Of a stretch of 64,000 nucleotides of DNA, positions 49,025 through 57,986 are shown in pieces; position 1 is the first letter of the stretch, and every line of letters begins with the position of its first letter. The DNA is from Rhodocyclales bacterium (GTDB taxonomy: Bacteria; Pseudomonadota; Gammaproteobacteria; Burkholderiales; Rhodocyclaceae): NCBI GenBank assembly GCA_016235165.1, contig JACRLX010000050.1:1-64000 (forward strand). Direction: 5' to 3'. The notes under the pieces are model-generated. The model ran no database searches. It was not told the origin of the DNA and saw only the letters and a list, made by a program, of their open reading frames with translations. The position numbers and the translations under genes were made by a program.

Positions 49025-50601
49025 CACGGCACCTTCGGCGGTTCGTTGAAGCTGTGATAGGGCGGCGGCGAGGACAGCGTCCACTCCAGCCCCCGGGCGC
49101 CTTCCCAGACCTGGTCGGTGGCCTTCTCGCCATGGCCGCTCATGGCGCGGACCACGACGTAGACGAAGATCAGCTGGCTGGCGCCGAAGAGGAAGGCGCC
49201 GATGGAGGACAGCATGTTCCATTCGGCATACTGCACGGCATAGTCGGGTATGCGGCGCGGCATGCCGGCCAGGCCGAGGAAGTGCTGCGGGAAGAAAAGC
49301 AGGTTGACCGAGATCGTGGACAGCCAGAAGTGCAGCTTGCCGAGGCGCTCGTCGTACATGCGCCCTGTCCATTTCGGCAGCCAGAAATACACCCCGGCGA
49401 TGATGGCGAACACCGCGCCGGTGACCAGCACGTAGTGGAAATGGGCGACGACGAAATAGGTGTCCTGGTACTGGAAATCGGCCGGCGCCAGGCCCAGCAT
49501 CAGGCCGGAAAAGCCGCCGATCGAGAACAGGATGATGAAGCACAGCGCCCACAGCATCGGCGTCTCGAAGCTCATCGAACCGCGCCACATGGTGGCGACC
49601 CAGTTGAAGACCTTGACCCCGGTGGGCACCGCGATCAGCACCGTCGAGTACATGAAGAACAGTTCGCCCGCCAGCGGCATGCCGACGGTGAACATGTGGT
49701 GCGCCCAGACGATGAAGGAGAGGAAGGCAATGCTGGCCACCGCGTAGATCATCGAGGTGTAGCCGAACAGCGGCTTCCTGGCGAAGGTCGGCACGATCTG
49801 CGAGACGATGCCGAAGGCCGGCAGGATCATGATGTACACCTCGGGATGGCCGAAGAACCAGAACACGTGCTGGAACATCACCGGGTCGCCGCCGCCGGCG
49901 GCGTTGAAGAAGCTGGTGCCGAAGTACTTGTCGGTCAGCAGCATGGTCACCGCACCGGCCAGCACCGGCATCGCCGCGATCAGCAAAAAGGCGGTGACGA
50001 CCCAGGTCCACACGAACAGCGGCAGCTTGTGGTAAGTCATGCCCGGCGCGCGCATGTTGAACACCGTGGTGATGACGTTGATTGCACCCATCACCGAGGA
50101 GATGCCCATCAGGTGCACGGCGAAGATCAGGAAGGGAAAGGCCATGCCGGTTTGCAGCACCAGCGGCGGGTACATGGTCCAGCCGCCCGACGGCGCGCCG
50201 CCGGGCATGAACAGCGTCGACAGCAGCAGCGTGAAGGCGAAGGGCAGCAGCCAGAAGCTCCAGTTGTTGAGCCGCGGCAGGGCCATGTCGGGCGCGCCTA
50301 TCATCATCGGGATCATCCAGTTGGCGAGCCCGACGAAGGCCGGCATCACCGCGCCGAAGATCATCACCAACGCATGCATGGTGGTCATCTGGTTGAAGAA
50401 ATGCGGGCTGACGAACTGCAGGCCGGGCTGGAACAGCTCAAGCCGCACCACCATGGCGAAAGAGCCGCCGATGAACAGCATGCTCACCGCGAACAACAGG
50501 TAGAGCGTGCCGATGTCCTTGTGGTTGGTGGTGAACAGCCAGCGCGTGATGCCGCTCGGATGCTCATGCTCGTGATGCTGCGGCAGGGCGATTTCGGTCA
50601 T
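49024..50601 (-). CDS. ctaD: Cytochrome c oxidase subunit I
   Basis: A 525-residue haem-copper oxidase subunit I with twelve helices. Visible are the haem a ligand region TTMHALVMIFGAVMPAF, the CuB/cross-linked motif FWFFGHPEVYIMILPAFG, the His pair in IVWAHHMFTVGM, and the haem a3 and a ligands in FVVAHFHYVLVTGAVF. The proton-channel residues of an A-type oxidase appear present (HPEVY with Glu). It is encoded 22 bases after ctaC. Confidence 0.97.
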   Translation of the reverse strand: MTEIALPQHHEHEHPSGITRWLFTTNHKDIGTLYLLFAVSMLFIGGSFAMVVRLELFQPGLQFVSPHFFNQMTTMHALVMIFGAVMPAFVGLANWMIPMMIGAPDMALPRLNNWSFWLLPFAFTLLLSTLFMPGGAPSGGWTMYPPLVLQTGMAFPFLIFAVHLMGISSVMGAINVITTVFNMRAPGMTYHKLPLFVWTWVVTAFLLIAAMPVLAGAVTMLLTDKYFGTSFFNAAGGGDPVMFQHVFWFFGHPEVYIMILPAFGIVSQIVPTFARKPLFGYTSMIYAVASIAFLSFIVWAHHMFTVGMPLAGELFFMYSTVLIAVPTGVKVFNWVATMWRGSMSFETPMLWALCFIILFSIGGFSGLMLGLAPADFQYQDTYFVVAHFHYVLVTGAVFAIIAGVYFWLPKWTGRMYDERLGKLHFWLSTISVNLLFFPQHFLGLAGMPRRIPDYAVQYAEWNMLSSIGAFLFGASQLIFVYVVVRAMSGHGEKATDQVWEGARGLEWTLSSPPPYHSFNEPPKVP

Positions 50602-50623
50602 GGCGGGCTCCGGCTTGCTTCAG

Positions 50624-51760
50624 TTATTTGCGTGCGGCCTTGATCTGGGCTGGCTGGACCAGGTCGCCCATGTTGTTGCCCCAGGCGTTGCGTTCGTGGG
50701 TAATCACCGCCGCGATGTCGGCATCGTCGAGCTGGGCGGCGAAGGGCGGCATCGCGGTGCCGGGCTTGCCGTTCATGACGCGGTCGATGTGCTCGGCCAG
50801 CGGTCCCTTGACCACCGGGCTGCCCTTCAGTGCCTTGAAGGTGCCGGGTATGCCTTCGCCGCCGGGCAGGTGGCAGGCGGCACAGGTCTTGGTGTAGACC
50901 TCCGCGCCCTTGGAAAGCAGCTCCTCCCTGGTCCATACCCGGTCGGCGCCGGCCTTGGCCTTGGCCGCCGCCGCGCGCTGCCCGGCGAGCCAGGCCTGGT
51001 AGTCGGGCTCGCTCATGGCAATCAGCACGATGGGCATGAAGCCGTGGCCGACGCCGCACAGCTCGGTGCATTGGCCGCGATAGGTGCCGGGTTTCTCGAT
51101 GCGCGCCCAGATTTCATTGACGAAGCCGGGGATCGCATCCTTCTTGAAGCCGAGGTCGGGCAGCCACCAGGAGTGGATCACGTCGCTGGCATTGAGCAGG
51201 AAGCGCACTTTCTTGCCCACCGGCACCACGACGGGCTTGTCAACGTTGAGCAGGTAGTGTTCGACGCTGCGCGGATCGACGCCGCTGCCCAGTTTGGCCG
51301 CGGCGGCGCTTTTCTCGTCGAGGTTGCTGACGAAGCCGATGTCCTCCTTGAGGTAGTCGTAACGCCAGCTCCACTGCTGACCGGTGATCTTGATGGTCAG
51401 GTCGGCATTGCTGGTGTCATGCATGGCGATCAGGGCCGTGGTGGCCGGGATGGCCAGGCCCACCAGGACCAGGAAGGGCAGGATGCTCCAGACGATCTCG
51501 ACCTTGGTGTTGTCGTGGAAGGTGGCCGCCACCGCGCCGCGCGACTTGCGATGGTGGTACATCGACCAGGCCATGGCGCCGAAGACGATGATGGCGATGA
51601 CGACGCAGACCCACAAAGCCAGCATGTGCAGGCGGTAGGCCTCGCGGCTGATCGAGGTTACGCCCTGGGTGAGGTTCAGCGCATAGTCGGCCCGGGCGGT
51701 GCCGCCGCCCAGCAGGCAAACCAGGGCGATCATCACCGATCGTGGAAACCTTGTGATCAT
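50624..51760 (-). CDS. ctaC: Cytochrome c oxidase subunit II with fused cytochrome c domain
   Basis: A 378-residue subunit II. Signal peptide (MIALVCLLGGGTARA), two TM helices (about 45-65 and 90-110), then the cupredoxin domain with CuA ligands in the IHSWWLPDLG region and CTELCGVGHGFMPI. A C-terminal cytochrome c domain carries CAACH with distal Met near GTAMPPFAAQ, so this is a caa3-type arrangement. The start at 51760 is supported by GGGAGG upstream; the frame's longer extension is antisense noise. Confidence 0.95.
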   Translation of the reverse strand: MITRFPRSVMIALVCLLGGGTARADYALNLTQGVTSISREAYRLHMLALWVCVVIAIIVFGAMAWSMYHHRKSRGAVAATFHDNTKVEIVWSILPFLVLVGLAIPATTALIAMHDTSNADLTIKITGQQWSWRYDYLKEDIGFVSNLDEKSAAAAKLGSGVDPRSVEHYLLNVDKPVVVPVGKKVRFLLNASDVIHSWWLPDLGFKKDAIPGFVNEIWARIEKPGTYRGQCTELCGVGHGFMPIVLIAMSEPDYQAWLAGQRAAAAKAKAGADRVWTREELLSKGAEVYTKTCAACHLPGGEGIPGTFKALKGSPVVKGPLAEHIDRVMNGKPGTAMPPFAAQLDDADIAAVITHERNAWGNNMGDLVQPAQIKAARK

Positions 51761-51801
51761 TTGCAGCCTCCCTGCATGTCCGGCATCCTGCAAGCTACAT
51801 G

Positions 51802-52305
51802 TCATGCAGGGGCCATGGAGCGGAAATGTCCCGTGGAACGGACGAGGTCGCGGAGCTTGTCCGCGAGTTCGTGACGCTCCTTGTCGTCGAGGAATTCGCC
51901 GACCTCGATCCTCTGCTGGTCGGCGCAAAGAAACAGGTGCTCGCGGGCATCCGGACTGGATTCCTGCAACAGCACGTAGGTGTGTTCGCGGGGCAGCGCG
52001 CAGCGGCTTTCCGGCGAGGCGTGTCCGCGTTCGATGGACACGTCGCGATCGACCAGCTTGACGACTTCGCGGCGCTGCGTGCGGCGGTAGCCGGAACGAA
52101 ATGCCAGGGCAAGGACGACGCATACGGTGGTCGAGACGGGCAGGGCATACCAGTTGCCGAGCAGGCCGCTGACTACGGCGATGGTCATGATCGGCGCGCA
52201 GATCAGGCACAGGATCAGCACGCTCGCGCGCAGCGAGAGGGGCGCGTAAGGGGTAATGACCAGAACGAGCTGCTCGGTCTCGGGAATCCGGATGGTTGCC
52301 ACCAT
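51802..52305 (-). CDS. DUF2244 membrane protein at head of oxidase operon
   Basis: A 167-residue protein with two hydrophobic helices (about 25-65) and a soluble C-terminal domain (HTYVLLQESSPDAREHLFLC, FLDDKERHELADKLRDLV), matching DUF2244. GGAGG precedes the ATG. It lies 41 bases before ctaC and directly downstream of a good promoter. DUF2244 genes frequently sit by oxidase genes; their role is not established. Confidence 0.8.
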   Translation of the reverse strand: MVATIRIPETEQLVLVITPYAPLSLRASVLILCLICAPIMTIAVVSGLLGNWYALPVSTTVCVVLALAFRSGYRRTQRREVVKLVDRDVSIERGHASPESRCALPREHTYVLLQESSPDAREHLFLCADQQRIEVGEFLDDKERHELADKLRDLVRSTGHFRSMAPA

Positions 52306-52399
52306 GTCGCAGCCTCCTCAAACTCGCCATACCAGGCTGCGAGAAGACAATTCGCGACCGAGTTCTTATGCTTGTCTTATTGGCGAACTCCCTGTCCGA

Positions 52400-52427
52400 A
52401 CTATAGCGAAAGATCATAAAGTGTCAA
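52400..52427 (-). promoter_or_regulatory. Sigma-70-type promoter of the oxidase operon
   Basis: On the minus strand TTGACA (52427-52422) is followed after 16 bases by TATAGT (52405-52400), close to consensus. It lies about 95 bases before the DUF2244 ATG and would transcribe DUF2244, ctaC, ctaD, the small assembly gene, ctaG and ctaE. The 356-base gap 52306-52661 otherwise holds only the upstream region of the haemoglobin gene; nothing else recognisable was seen. Confidence 0.65.
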
Positions 52428-52661
52428 CTAAAACAAATACTTAAGACCACTTCTCGACGATGGTCTTTGCCTGCCCTTGGCGAACTGGATTCCCGCAATG
52501 GCGAGCGGGACCGTGGGAAAGCACATTGCCGGCGGGCGTTTGGCGTCCGCACGAAGGCGGCGCACGGCGACGGCGCCTGTGTGACTTTGGTTACATCTTC
52601 GCCGTGGCGCGGTGACTAGCATGGGCACCGCTTGACCCTCAAACCTTTCGGAGACCCTCCC

Positions 52662-53102
52662 ATGTACCTGTTTGCCAAGAAGTCCGTCCACCTCCTCGCC
52701 GTCGGCCTTGCTGCCGTCATCCTTTCTACCGCCGGCTTTGCCGCCGACAAGACCCTGTACGAACGCCTCGGCGGCAAGGAAGCCCTGCAAGCCGTCGTCG
52801 GCGAACTGTGGAACAACGTCGCGGCCGATGCTCGCATCAACGGCCGCTTCAAGAACACCAAACCGGAAGCCTTTGGCGGGCAACTGGTCGACTTCCTTTG
52901 TCAGGCCAGCGGCGGTCCCTGCCAATACAAGGGCAAGGACATGAAGGCCGCGCATACCGGCATGAAGCTCACCGACGCAGAATTCACCGCACTGGCCGAG
53001 GATACGACCAAGGCATTGAACAAGTTCAAGGTTCCCGCCAAGGAGCAAAGCGAAGTGATAGGCATGCTTGCCAGCCTCAAGGGTGACGTCGTCGGACGCT
53101 GA
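52662..53102 (+). CDS. Secreted group I truncated haemoglobin
   Basis: A 146-residue protein. A signal peptide (HLLAVGLAAVILSTAGFAAD) precedes a truncated-haemoglobin fold: TLYERLGGKEALQAVVGEL, INGRFKN, QLVDFLCQASGGPCQYKG and the proximal His in KAAHTGMKLTDAEF. Export is less common than cytosolic forms and suggests periplasmic oxygen or NO handling. The start at 52662 was chosen over an ATG 30 bases upstream because it gives a clean signal peptide, with CGGAG upstream. Faces away from the oxidase operon. Confidence 0.85.
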   Translation: MYLFAKKSVHLLAVGLAAVILSTAGFAADKTLYERLGGKEALQAVVGELWNNVAADARINGRFKNTKPEAFGGQLVDFLCQASGGPCQYKGKDMKAAHTGMKLTDAEFTALAEDTTKALNKFKVPAKEQSEVIGMLASLKGDVVGR

Positions 53103-53175
53103 TCTGCCAGGGGGCGATGCATGGTGTGAGCGTCGCCCGCCGGTTACATCAGAAATACTCATGCCCTGATAACCA

Positions 53176-53197
53176 AAGCCGCCGCGCCTGGCGGCTT
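53176..53197 (+). terminator. Weak hairpin after the haemoglobin gene
   Basis: An 8-base-pair perfect stem (AAGCCGCC with GGCGGCTT) and 6-base loop lies 74 bases after the haemoglobin stop. No U-run follows, so intrinsic termination is doubtful. Confidence 0.3.
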
Positions 53198-53247
53198 CGG
53201 CCTGATACCCTGAACGGCTGTTAAAACAACATTCGGGAGGAGACAGC

Positions 53248-54522
53248 ATGGCCCACATCGTGATTCTCGGCGCCGGCATCGGCGGCATGCCCGCCGCCTA
53301 CGAAATGCGCGAAAAGCTGCGCCCCGGCGACACGCTGACGGTGATTTCGAACAACCCTAAGCACCATTTCACGCCCTCGAACCCCTGGGTTGCCGTCGAT
53401 TGGCGCAAGCGCGACGAGATCGAGGTGGACATCGCGCCGCTGCTGGCAAAAAAGAATATCGCCTTCATTCCGGTCGGCGCCAAGCGGGTCCATCCGGACA
53501 AGAACCAGATCGAACTCGACGATGGTCGCAACATCGACTACGACTTCCTGGTCATCGCCACCGGCCCCAAGCTGGCCTTCGAGGAAGTCGAAGGACTCGG
53601 ACCGAAGGGCCACACGCATTCGATTTGCCACGTCGATCACGCGGTCGAGGCGGAGAAAGCCTGGCAGGAATTCGTCAATAGTCCCGGCCCCATCGTGGTC
53701 GGCGCGGTGCAGATGGCCTCCTGCTATGGCCCGGCCTACGAGTTCGCCATGATCATGGATACCGACCTGCGCCGGCGCAAGATCCGCGACAAGGTGCCGA
53801 TGACCTTCGTCACCGCCGAACCCTACATCGGGCATCTGGGCCTGGGCGGTGTCGGCGATTCCAAGGGGCTCATGGAGTCGGTGATGCGCGAGCGCCACAT
53901 CAAGTGGATCTGCAATGCCAAGACCACCAAGGTCGAGGCCGGCAAGATGTACGTCACGGAGCACAACGAGGACGGCACGCCGAAGAAGGAGCACGTGCTC
54001 GAGTTCAAGTACTCGATGATGCTACCAGCATTCAAGGGCATCGATGCCGTGATCGGCATCGAAGGCCTGGCCAACCCGCGCGGCTTCATCCTGATCGACG
54101 CCTTCCAGCGCAATCCGAAGTTCAGGAACGTGTATTCGGTCGGCGTCTGCGTCGCGATTCCGCCGGTCGAGGCCACCCCGGTGCCGACCGGCGCACCGAA
54201 GACCGGCTACATGATCGAGTCCATGGTCAGCGCCACGGTGCATAACATTCGCGAGGCGCTCGACGGCAAGGAGCCGACGCACAAGGCGACCTGGAATGCC
54301 GTCTGCCTGGCCGACTTCGGCGACAACGGCGCCGCCTTCGTCGCCCTGCCGCAGATTCCGCCGCGCAATGTGAACTGGTTCTCGCAGGGCAAGTGGGTGC
54401 ATCTGGCCAAGGCGGCCTTCGAGAAGTACTACATGCGCAAGATCAAGAAGGGCACCAGCGAGCACATCTTCGAGAAGATGGTGCTCAACGCCATGGGCAT
54501 CATGAAGCTGAAGGACAAGTAG
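53248..54522 (+). CDS. Sulfide:quinone oxidoreductase-type flavoprotein
   Basis: A 424-residue two-dinucleotide-binding-domain flavoprotein. FAD motif VILGAGIGGMPAAYEM is at the N-terminus. Redox cysteines characteristic of SQR are present at HSICHVDHA, VQMASCYGPAYEF and YSVGVCVAIPPVEATPVPTG. The C-terminal VHLAKAAFEKYYMRKIKKG fits membrane association. It probably oxidises sulfide to zero-valent sulfur and reduces quinone, feeding the respiratory chain. GGGAGGAG precedes the ATG. Confidence 0.88.
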   Translation: MAHIVILGAGIGGMPAAYEMREKLRPGDTLTVISNNPKHHFTPSNPWVAVDWRKRDEIEVDIAPLLAKKNIAFIPVGAKRVHPDKNQIELDDGRNIDYDFLVIATGPKLAFEEVEGLGPKGHTHSICHVDHAVEAEKAWQEFVNSPGPIVVGAVQMASCYGPAYEFAMIMDTDLRRRKIRDKVPMTFVTAEPYIGHLGLGGVGDSKGLMESVMRERHIKWICNAKTTKVEAGKMYVTEHNEDGTPKKEHVLEFKYSMMLPAFKGIDAVIGIEGLANPRGFILIDAFQRNPKFRNVYSVGVCVAIPPVEATPVPTGAPKTGYMIESMVSATVHNIREALDGKEPTHKATWNAVCLADFGDNGAAFVALPQIPPRNVNWFSQGKWVHLAKAAFEKYYMRKIKKGTSEHIFEKMVLNAMGIMKLKDK

Positions 54523-54529
54523 CCGGTTG

Positions 54530-54569
54530 CCGCGCGCCGCCGGATGGCGTGGTATCCGGCGGCGCGCGG
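54530..54569 (+). terminator. Strong hairpin after the SQR-type gene
   Basis: A perfect 16-base-pair GC-rich stem (CCGCGCGCCGCCGGAT with ATCCGGCGGCGCGCGG) and 8-base loop starts eight bases after the stop codon. No U-run follows, but the stem is strong enough to protect or end the transcript. Confidence 0.55.
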
Positions 54570-54744
54570 GCTTGAGCAGCCAGCCGGCGGTCAGCGTTGC
54601 GGCCAGGCGCCCCACCGGCACGGCCATCAGGCAGAAGGCGGCAACCCGCACCGTGCCAGCCAACCGTCCTGCGATATTCGAGTCCGGATATCGTCGTGCG
54701 GATCGGGTTTGCTGCCAATCGGCGTTTTGCGATAAGCTTTACAC

Positions 54745-56157
54745 ATGAACGAATCGCAAGCCTTGTTCACGGTGTTGCGACAGTCGGCCGATCCCGCTGC
54801 CGTTGCCGCCATCGAGCGTCTGGTGAACGAGGCGCCCGACCCCGAGCTCAGCCGCATCAACGTGCTCGACTTCGCGGCGCGCCATGGGCTCGACGAGGAA
54901 CGTGCCATCGCGGCCTTCCTGCACGGCGCACGGCTGGGGCTGTTCGAATTGTCGTGGAACGTGCTCTGCCCCGGCTGCAGCGGCGTGCTCGATTCCAGCG
55001 CTTCACTGAAGAGCGTGCATCACGAGGATTATTCCTGCGCGCTGTGCGCGGCCGGTTACGAACCGACGCTGGACGAGATGGTCGAGGTGGCGTTCACGGT
55101 GAGCCCGCGCGTGCGCCGCATTGCGGCTCACCAGCCGAACGCGCTGTCCTTCTGGGATTACATGCGGCAGATCTTCTGGAGTTCCGGCATCGAATTGCCC
55201 GCGGGTGAGGCCTTCGAGCAGTTGAAAGACGAAGTCGTGGTGGATGCGATCGAGCTGCCGCCGGGAGAAAAGGCCATCCTCTCCATGCAGTTGCCGGCGG
55301 AATTCTGCATCGTCTTCGATCCGGTGACGCATTCGGCGCAGTTCCTCGACGTCAAGGGCGAGCCGACGCGCGAGCGGCAGAACTTCACGGTGGTGTTCAA
55401 CAAGCTGCACGCGCCCACCGGCACGGTGGAGATGCGCCCCGGCCCGCTGCGCCTCGTGCTCGAAAACCAGACCGACAGGCGGGTGCTGCCGGCGGTATGG
55501 ATCGCGGGCCACGCCCTGCACGATCTGCTGGGCCAGCGCAAGAAATTCCTCACGGCCAAGCGCCTGCTTTCCAACCAGACCTTCCGCGACATCTATGGCA
55601 CTGACACGCTCGACGTCGACCAGCGCCTCAAGATCACCAGCCTGACCTTCCTGTTCACCGACCTCAAGGGTTCCACCGAGCTTTATGAGCGCGTCGGCGA
55701 CCTGGTCGCCTACGACATGGTGCGGGCGCACTTCCGCGTCCTGCACGAGGTGGTGGCCGCCGAGGCGGGCGCGGTGGTGAAGACCATCGGCGATGCCGTG
55801 ATGGCGACCTTCCCCACGCCCGACCGCGCGGTCGCGGCGGCGCTCAGGATGCGCGAGGCGATGCGCGAGCTGAACGAAGAGCGGCAGCATGAGGATCTGC
55901 TGGTGAAGATCGGCATCCACGAGGGGGCGTGCCTGGCCGTGACGCTGAACGACCGGCTGGATTATTTCGGACAGACGGTGAATATCGCCGCGCGCGTGCA
56001 GGGCCTGGCCGTGTCGCGCTCGATTTTTGCCACCGAGTCGGTGGTCGCCAACACGCAGTCGGCGCAGCTGCTCAGTTCCCGCGGCCTGACCCCCATGCCG
56101 CAGCAGGCGATGCTGCGCGGCATCGCCGAAGAGCTTACCGTCTACGAGATTCCCTGA
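54745..56157 (+). CDS. Class III adenylate/guanylate cyclase with N-terminal DUF5939-like region
   Basis: A 470-residue soluble cyclase. The N-terminal 290 residues carry a zinc-ribbon-like VLCPGCSGVLDSS ... CALCAAGYEP and a beta-rich segment resembling DUF5939. The catalytic domain (about 295-470) has metal-binding Asp residues in TFLFTDLKGSTELYERVGD and KTIGDAVMATFP, and the transition-state Asn/Arg in VNIAARVQGLA. It makes cAMP or cGMP; the substrate-determining residues were not resolved. A potential ligand-binding kinase (44091-45374) is in the same window. Confidence 0.88.
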   Translation: MNESQALFTVLRQSADPAAVAAIERLVNEAPDPELSRINVLDFAARHGLDEERAIAAFLHGARLGLFELSWNVLCPGCSGVLDSSASLKSVHHEDYSCALCAAGYEPTLDEMVEVAFTVSPRVRRIAAHQPNALSFWDYMRQIFWSSGIELPAGEAFEQLKDEVVVDAIELPPGEKAILSMQLPAEFCIVFDPVTHSAQFLDVKGEPTRERQNFTVVFNKLHAPTGTVEMRPGPLRLVLENQTDRRVLPAVWIAGHALHDLLGQRKKFLTAKRLLSNQTFRDIYGTDTLDVDQRLKITSLTFLFTDLKGSTELYERVGDLVAYDMVRAHFRVLHEVVAAEAGAVVKTIGDAVMATFPTPDRAVAAALRMREAMRELNEERQHEDLLVKIGIHEGACLAVTLNDRLDYFGQTVNIAARVQGLAVSRSIFATESVVANTQSAQLLSSRGLTPMPQQAMLRGIAEELTVYEIP

Positions 56158-56473
56158 TCATCCGCCGGTGCGGACGCAAACAGACCTGCCTGGCGCACGA
56201 CGTAGGCGACTGGTCTCGAGCGCTTCTCCAGTACACCTTCCGCGACGAGGCGTAGCAGCCAGGCCTTTACCTGCGCCGTCGAAACGTCGAGTTCGGCGGC
56301 AATTTCGCTGTCCTTCTTCGGCTCTGTCAGCATGGTTGTCAAGACCTGGCGAATGGTCAAGAACAGTGCTTCGGCGGGCGCGGCTGAATGTACTGCCTTG
56401 GAAGACTCCATTGCTTCGATGGCTGGCGGCTCCACAACCGGGGCGGGAACTTGAATCGCGTATGCGGTCGGGC
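56142..56473 (-). pseudogene. Remnant of a DprA-like C-terminal winged-helix domain
   Basis: This frame encodes ALFLTIRQVLTTMLTEPKKD, EIAAELDVSTAQVKAWLLR and EGVLEKRSRPVAYVVRQ, resembling the winged-helix end of DprA-type proteins. It has no credible start of its own; its 5' end runs out of frame into the helicase fragment upstream (56471-56953). The Rossmann domain of DprA is absent, so it is read as decayed. Confidence 0.5.
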
Positions 56474-56953
56474 GAGAGCCAGCGGCCACACCTGCCCGCA
56501 GCCGTGGGTCCGCAGCAACCAGGCCGCCACTGTCAATGTCCAGCGCGAATCCACCATGTCGTCCACCAGCAGCACCGGCCCATCGCAGCCGTCCGGCAGA
56601 TTATCGGCCGAAAGCGAACCATCGACATTGCGTGCCTGCTGGGTGCTGTTGTTCATCTCCTTCTGCGGCGGGCGATGATCGGTCTTCTTCAGCACATCAT
56701 GAAAGGGGAGGTTCAAGGCCTGGGCCAGGCGACGGGCGAAGTCCGGCACGAGCTCGGGATGGCGCAGCGAGGGGACGCAACACACCCACGCGGGGAAAGG
56801 CTGGGGATTCCATTCGCGTACCAGATTCGCACAGGCATGTACCAGTTCCTCGGCAAACCGACCATCCCGGTATTTCCCTTCCCGCACCATACTGCCCCAA
56901 CCGGCGATGCCCCAGATAAAGGAAACGATCTTGTTGTGGGTGGCTTGGTCCAT
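56471..56953 (-). pseudogene. Chimeric remnant: hsdM start fused to RecQ phosphoribosyltransferase end
   Basis: The frame opens MDQATHNKIVSFIWGIA, the conserved first 17 residues of type I restriction methylase HsdM, then switches at once to GWGSMVREGKYRDGRFAEEL, PAWVCCVPSLRHPELVPDF, NSTQQARNVDGS and PVLLVDDMVDSRWTL, the phosphoribosyltransferase-like C-terminus of a RecQ-type helicase. The rest of both genes is missing, and after LALA the sequence continues out of frame into a DprA-like fragment. It is best read as a deletion join. Expression from the hsdM start is conceivable but unproven. Confidence 0.65.
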
Positions 56954-57049
56954 CGGCTTGGAACCTGTTGATTCGCCGATGGACGATAACAGGGGCATAC
57001 AGCATTCCCTGGGCTGTCGGCGCCAAAAGTCGGCGCTGACGATACGGCG

Positions 57050-57829
57050 CTACGCCGCCGGATTGAAGCGATACGCGTCCATGGCCAGGGCGCCGAGCTG
57101 ATAGCCGCGATGCACGGCGCTGGCTCGTGCATGTTCGCCTGCCGCGCCCAGCGCGACGAACAAGGGCAGCAGGTGTTCCGGTGTCGGATGCGCGCGCCGG
57201 CCGTGCGGCGCGCTTGCCTCCCAGTCGAGCAGCGCAGCGATGTCGCTCCGGCCCAACTTGTCGGCGAACCAGTCGCTGAACTCGGCGACATGGGGAAGTG
57301 CAATGTCGTCCGGCGCGTCCGGAACCATCTCGTAGAGGTTGTGCGTCAGGCTGCCCGAGGCCAGCAGAAGCACGCCCTCGCGCGCCAGCGGCGCCAGCCG
57401 GCGGCCAAGCTCGAAATGCGCGGTGGCGTCGGCCTCCGGCATTACCGCGAGCTGGATCACCGGGACGTCGGCGGCCGGGACCATCAGCGAGAGCGGTGCC
57501 CAGGCGCCGTGGTCGAGTCCGCGCAGGGCATCGACCCTGATCCCCGGCACCAGGCCGGCGACACGGCTTGCCAGCTCGGCGCTGCCGGGCGGGGCGTAGT
57601 CGAGCTCGTAGAGCGCCTCGGGAAAGCCGTAGAAATCGTGGATGGTGGCCGGTCGCGGCGATGCGCTGACGGCGGCCAGGCGTGTGGTCCAGTGCGCGGA
57701 AACGGCGAGGATGGCACGCGGACGCGGCAGTTCGGCGGCCAGCCGCCGCCAGGCGGCGCCGGTGCGGCCCGGATTCAGCAGCAGCATCGGCGAGCCGTGG
57801 GAGAGGAAGATGGGCGGGATGGAGTTCAT
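57050..57829 (-). CDS. LigB/DODA-type class III extradiol ring-cleavage dioxygenase
   Basis: A 259-residue member of the 4,5-DOPA dioxygenase-like family. Ligand motifs are FLSHGSPM near the N-terminus, AVSAHWTTR, GLDHGAWAPLSLM and the C-terminal TPEHLLPLFVALGAAG. It would use a non-haem Fe or Zn centre to open catechol-like rings; the true substrate cannot be told. It starts immediately downstream (minus strand) of a gene-poor gap and is followed by the hsdM/recQ scar. Confidence 0.87.
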   Translation of the reverse strand: MNSIPPIFLSHGSPMLLLNPGRTGAAWRRLAAELPRPRAILAVSAHWTTRLAAVSASPRPATIHDFYGFPEALYELDYAPPGSAELASRVAGLVPGIRVDALRGLDHGAWAPLSLMVPAADVPVIQLAVMPEADATAHFELGRRLAPLAREGVLLLASGSLTHNLYEMVPDAPDDIALPHVAEFSDWFADKLGRSDIAALLDWEASAPHGRRAHPTPEHLLPLFVALGAAGEHARASAVHRGYQLGALAMDAYRFNPAA

Positions 57830-57986
57830 GCCGGCAGTCTAGTGGGGCAGTGCCGACCGGCGAAGGGGGTGGGCCGGAATTGACTGTTACGCCGCGGGCA
57901 ACAGCGGAACCCGCGTGCTCCGATGCGTCACCGGGAACCCGGGCCAGGCGTAGGATGGTGGCCCGCTTTCACCACGGAGGCAGCTC

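Noticed and set aside
54570-54663. Hydrophobic stretch on the minus strand (VRVAAFCLMAVPVGRLAATL) that could be a scrap of a membrane transporter
   Set aside because: Too short and without a family-specific motif; could equally be chance in GC-rich DNA.
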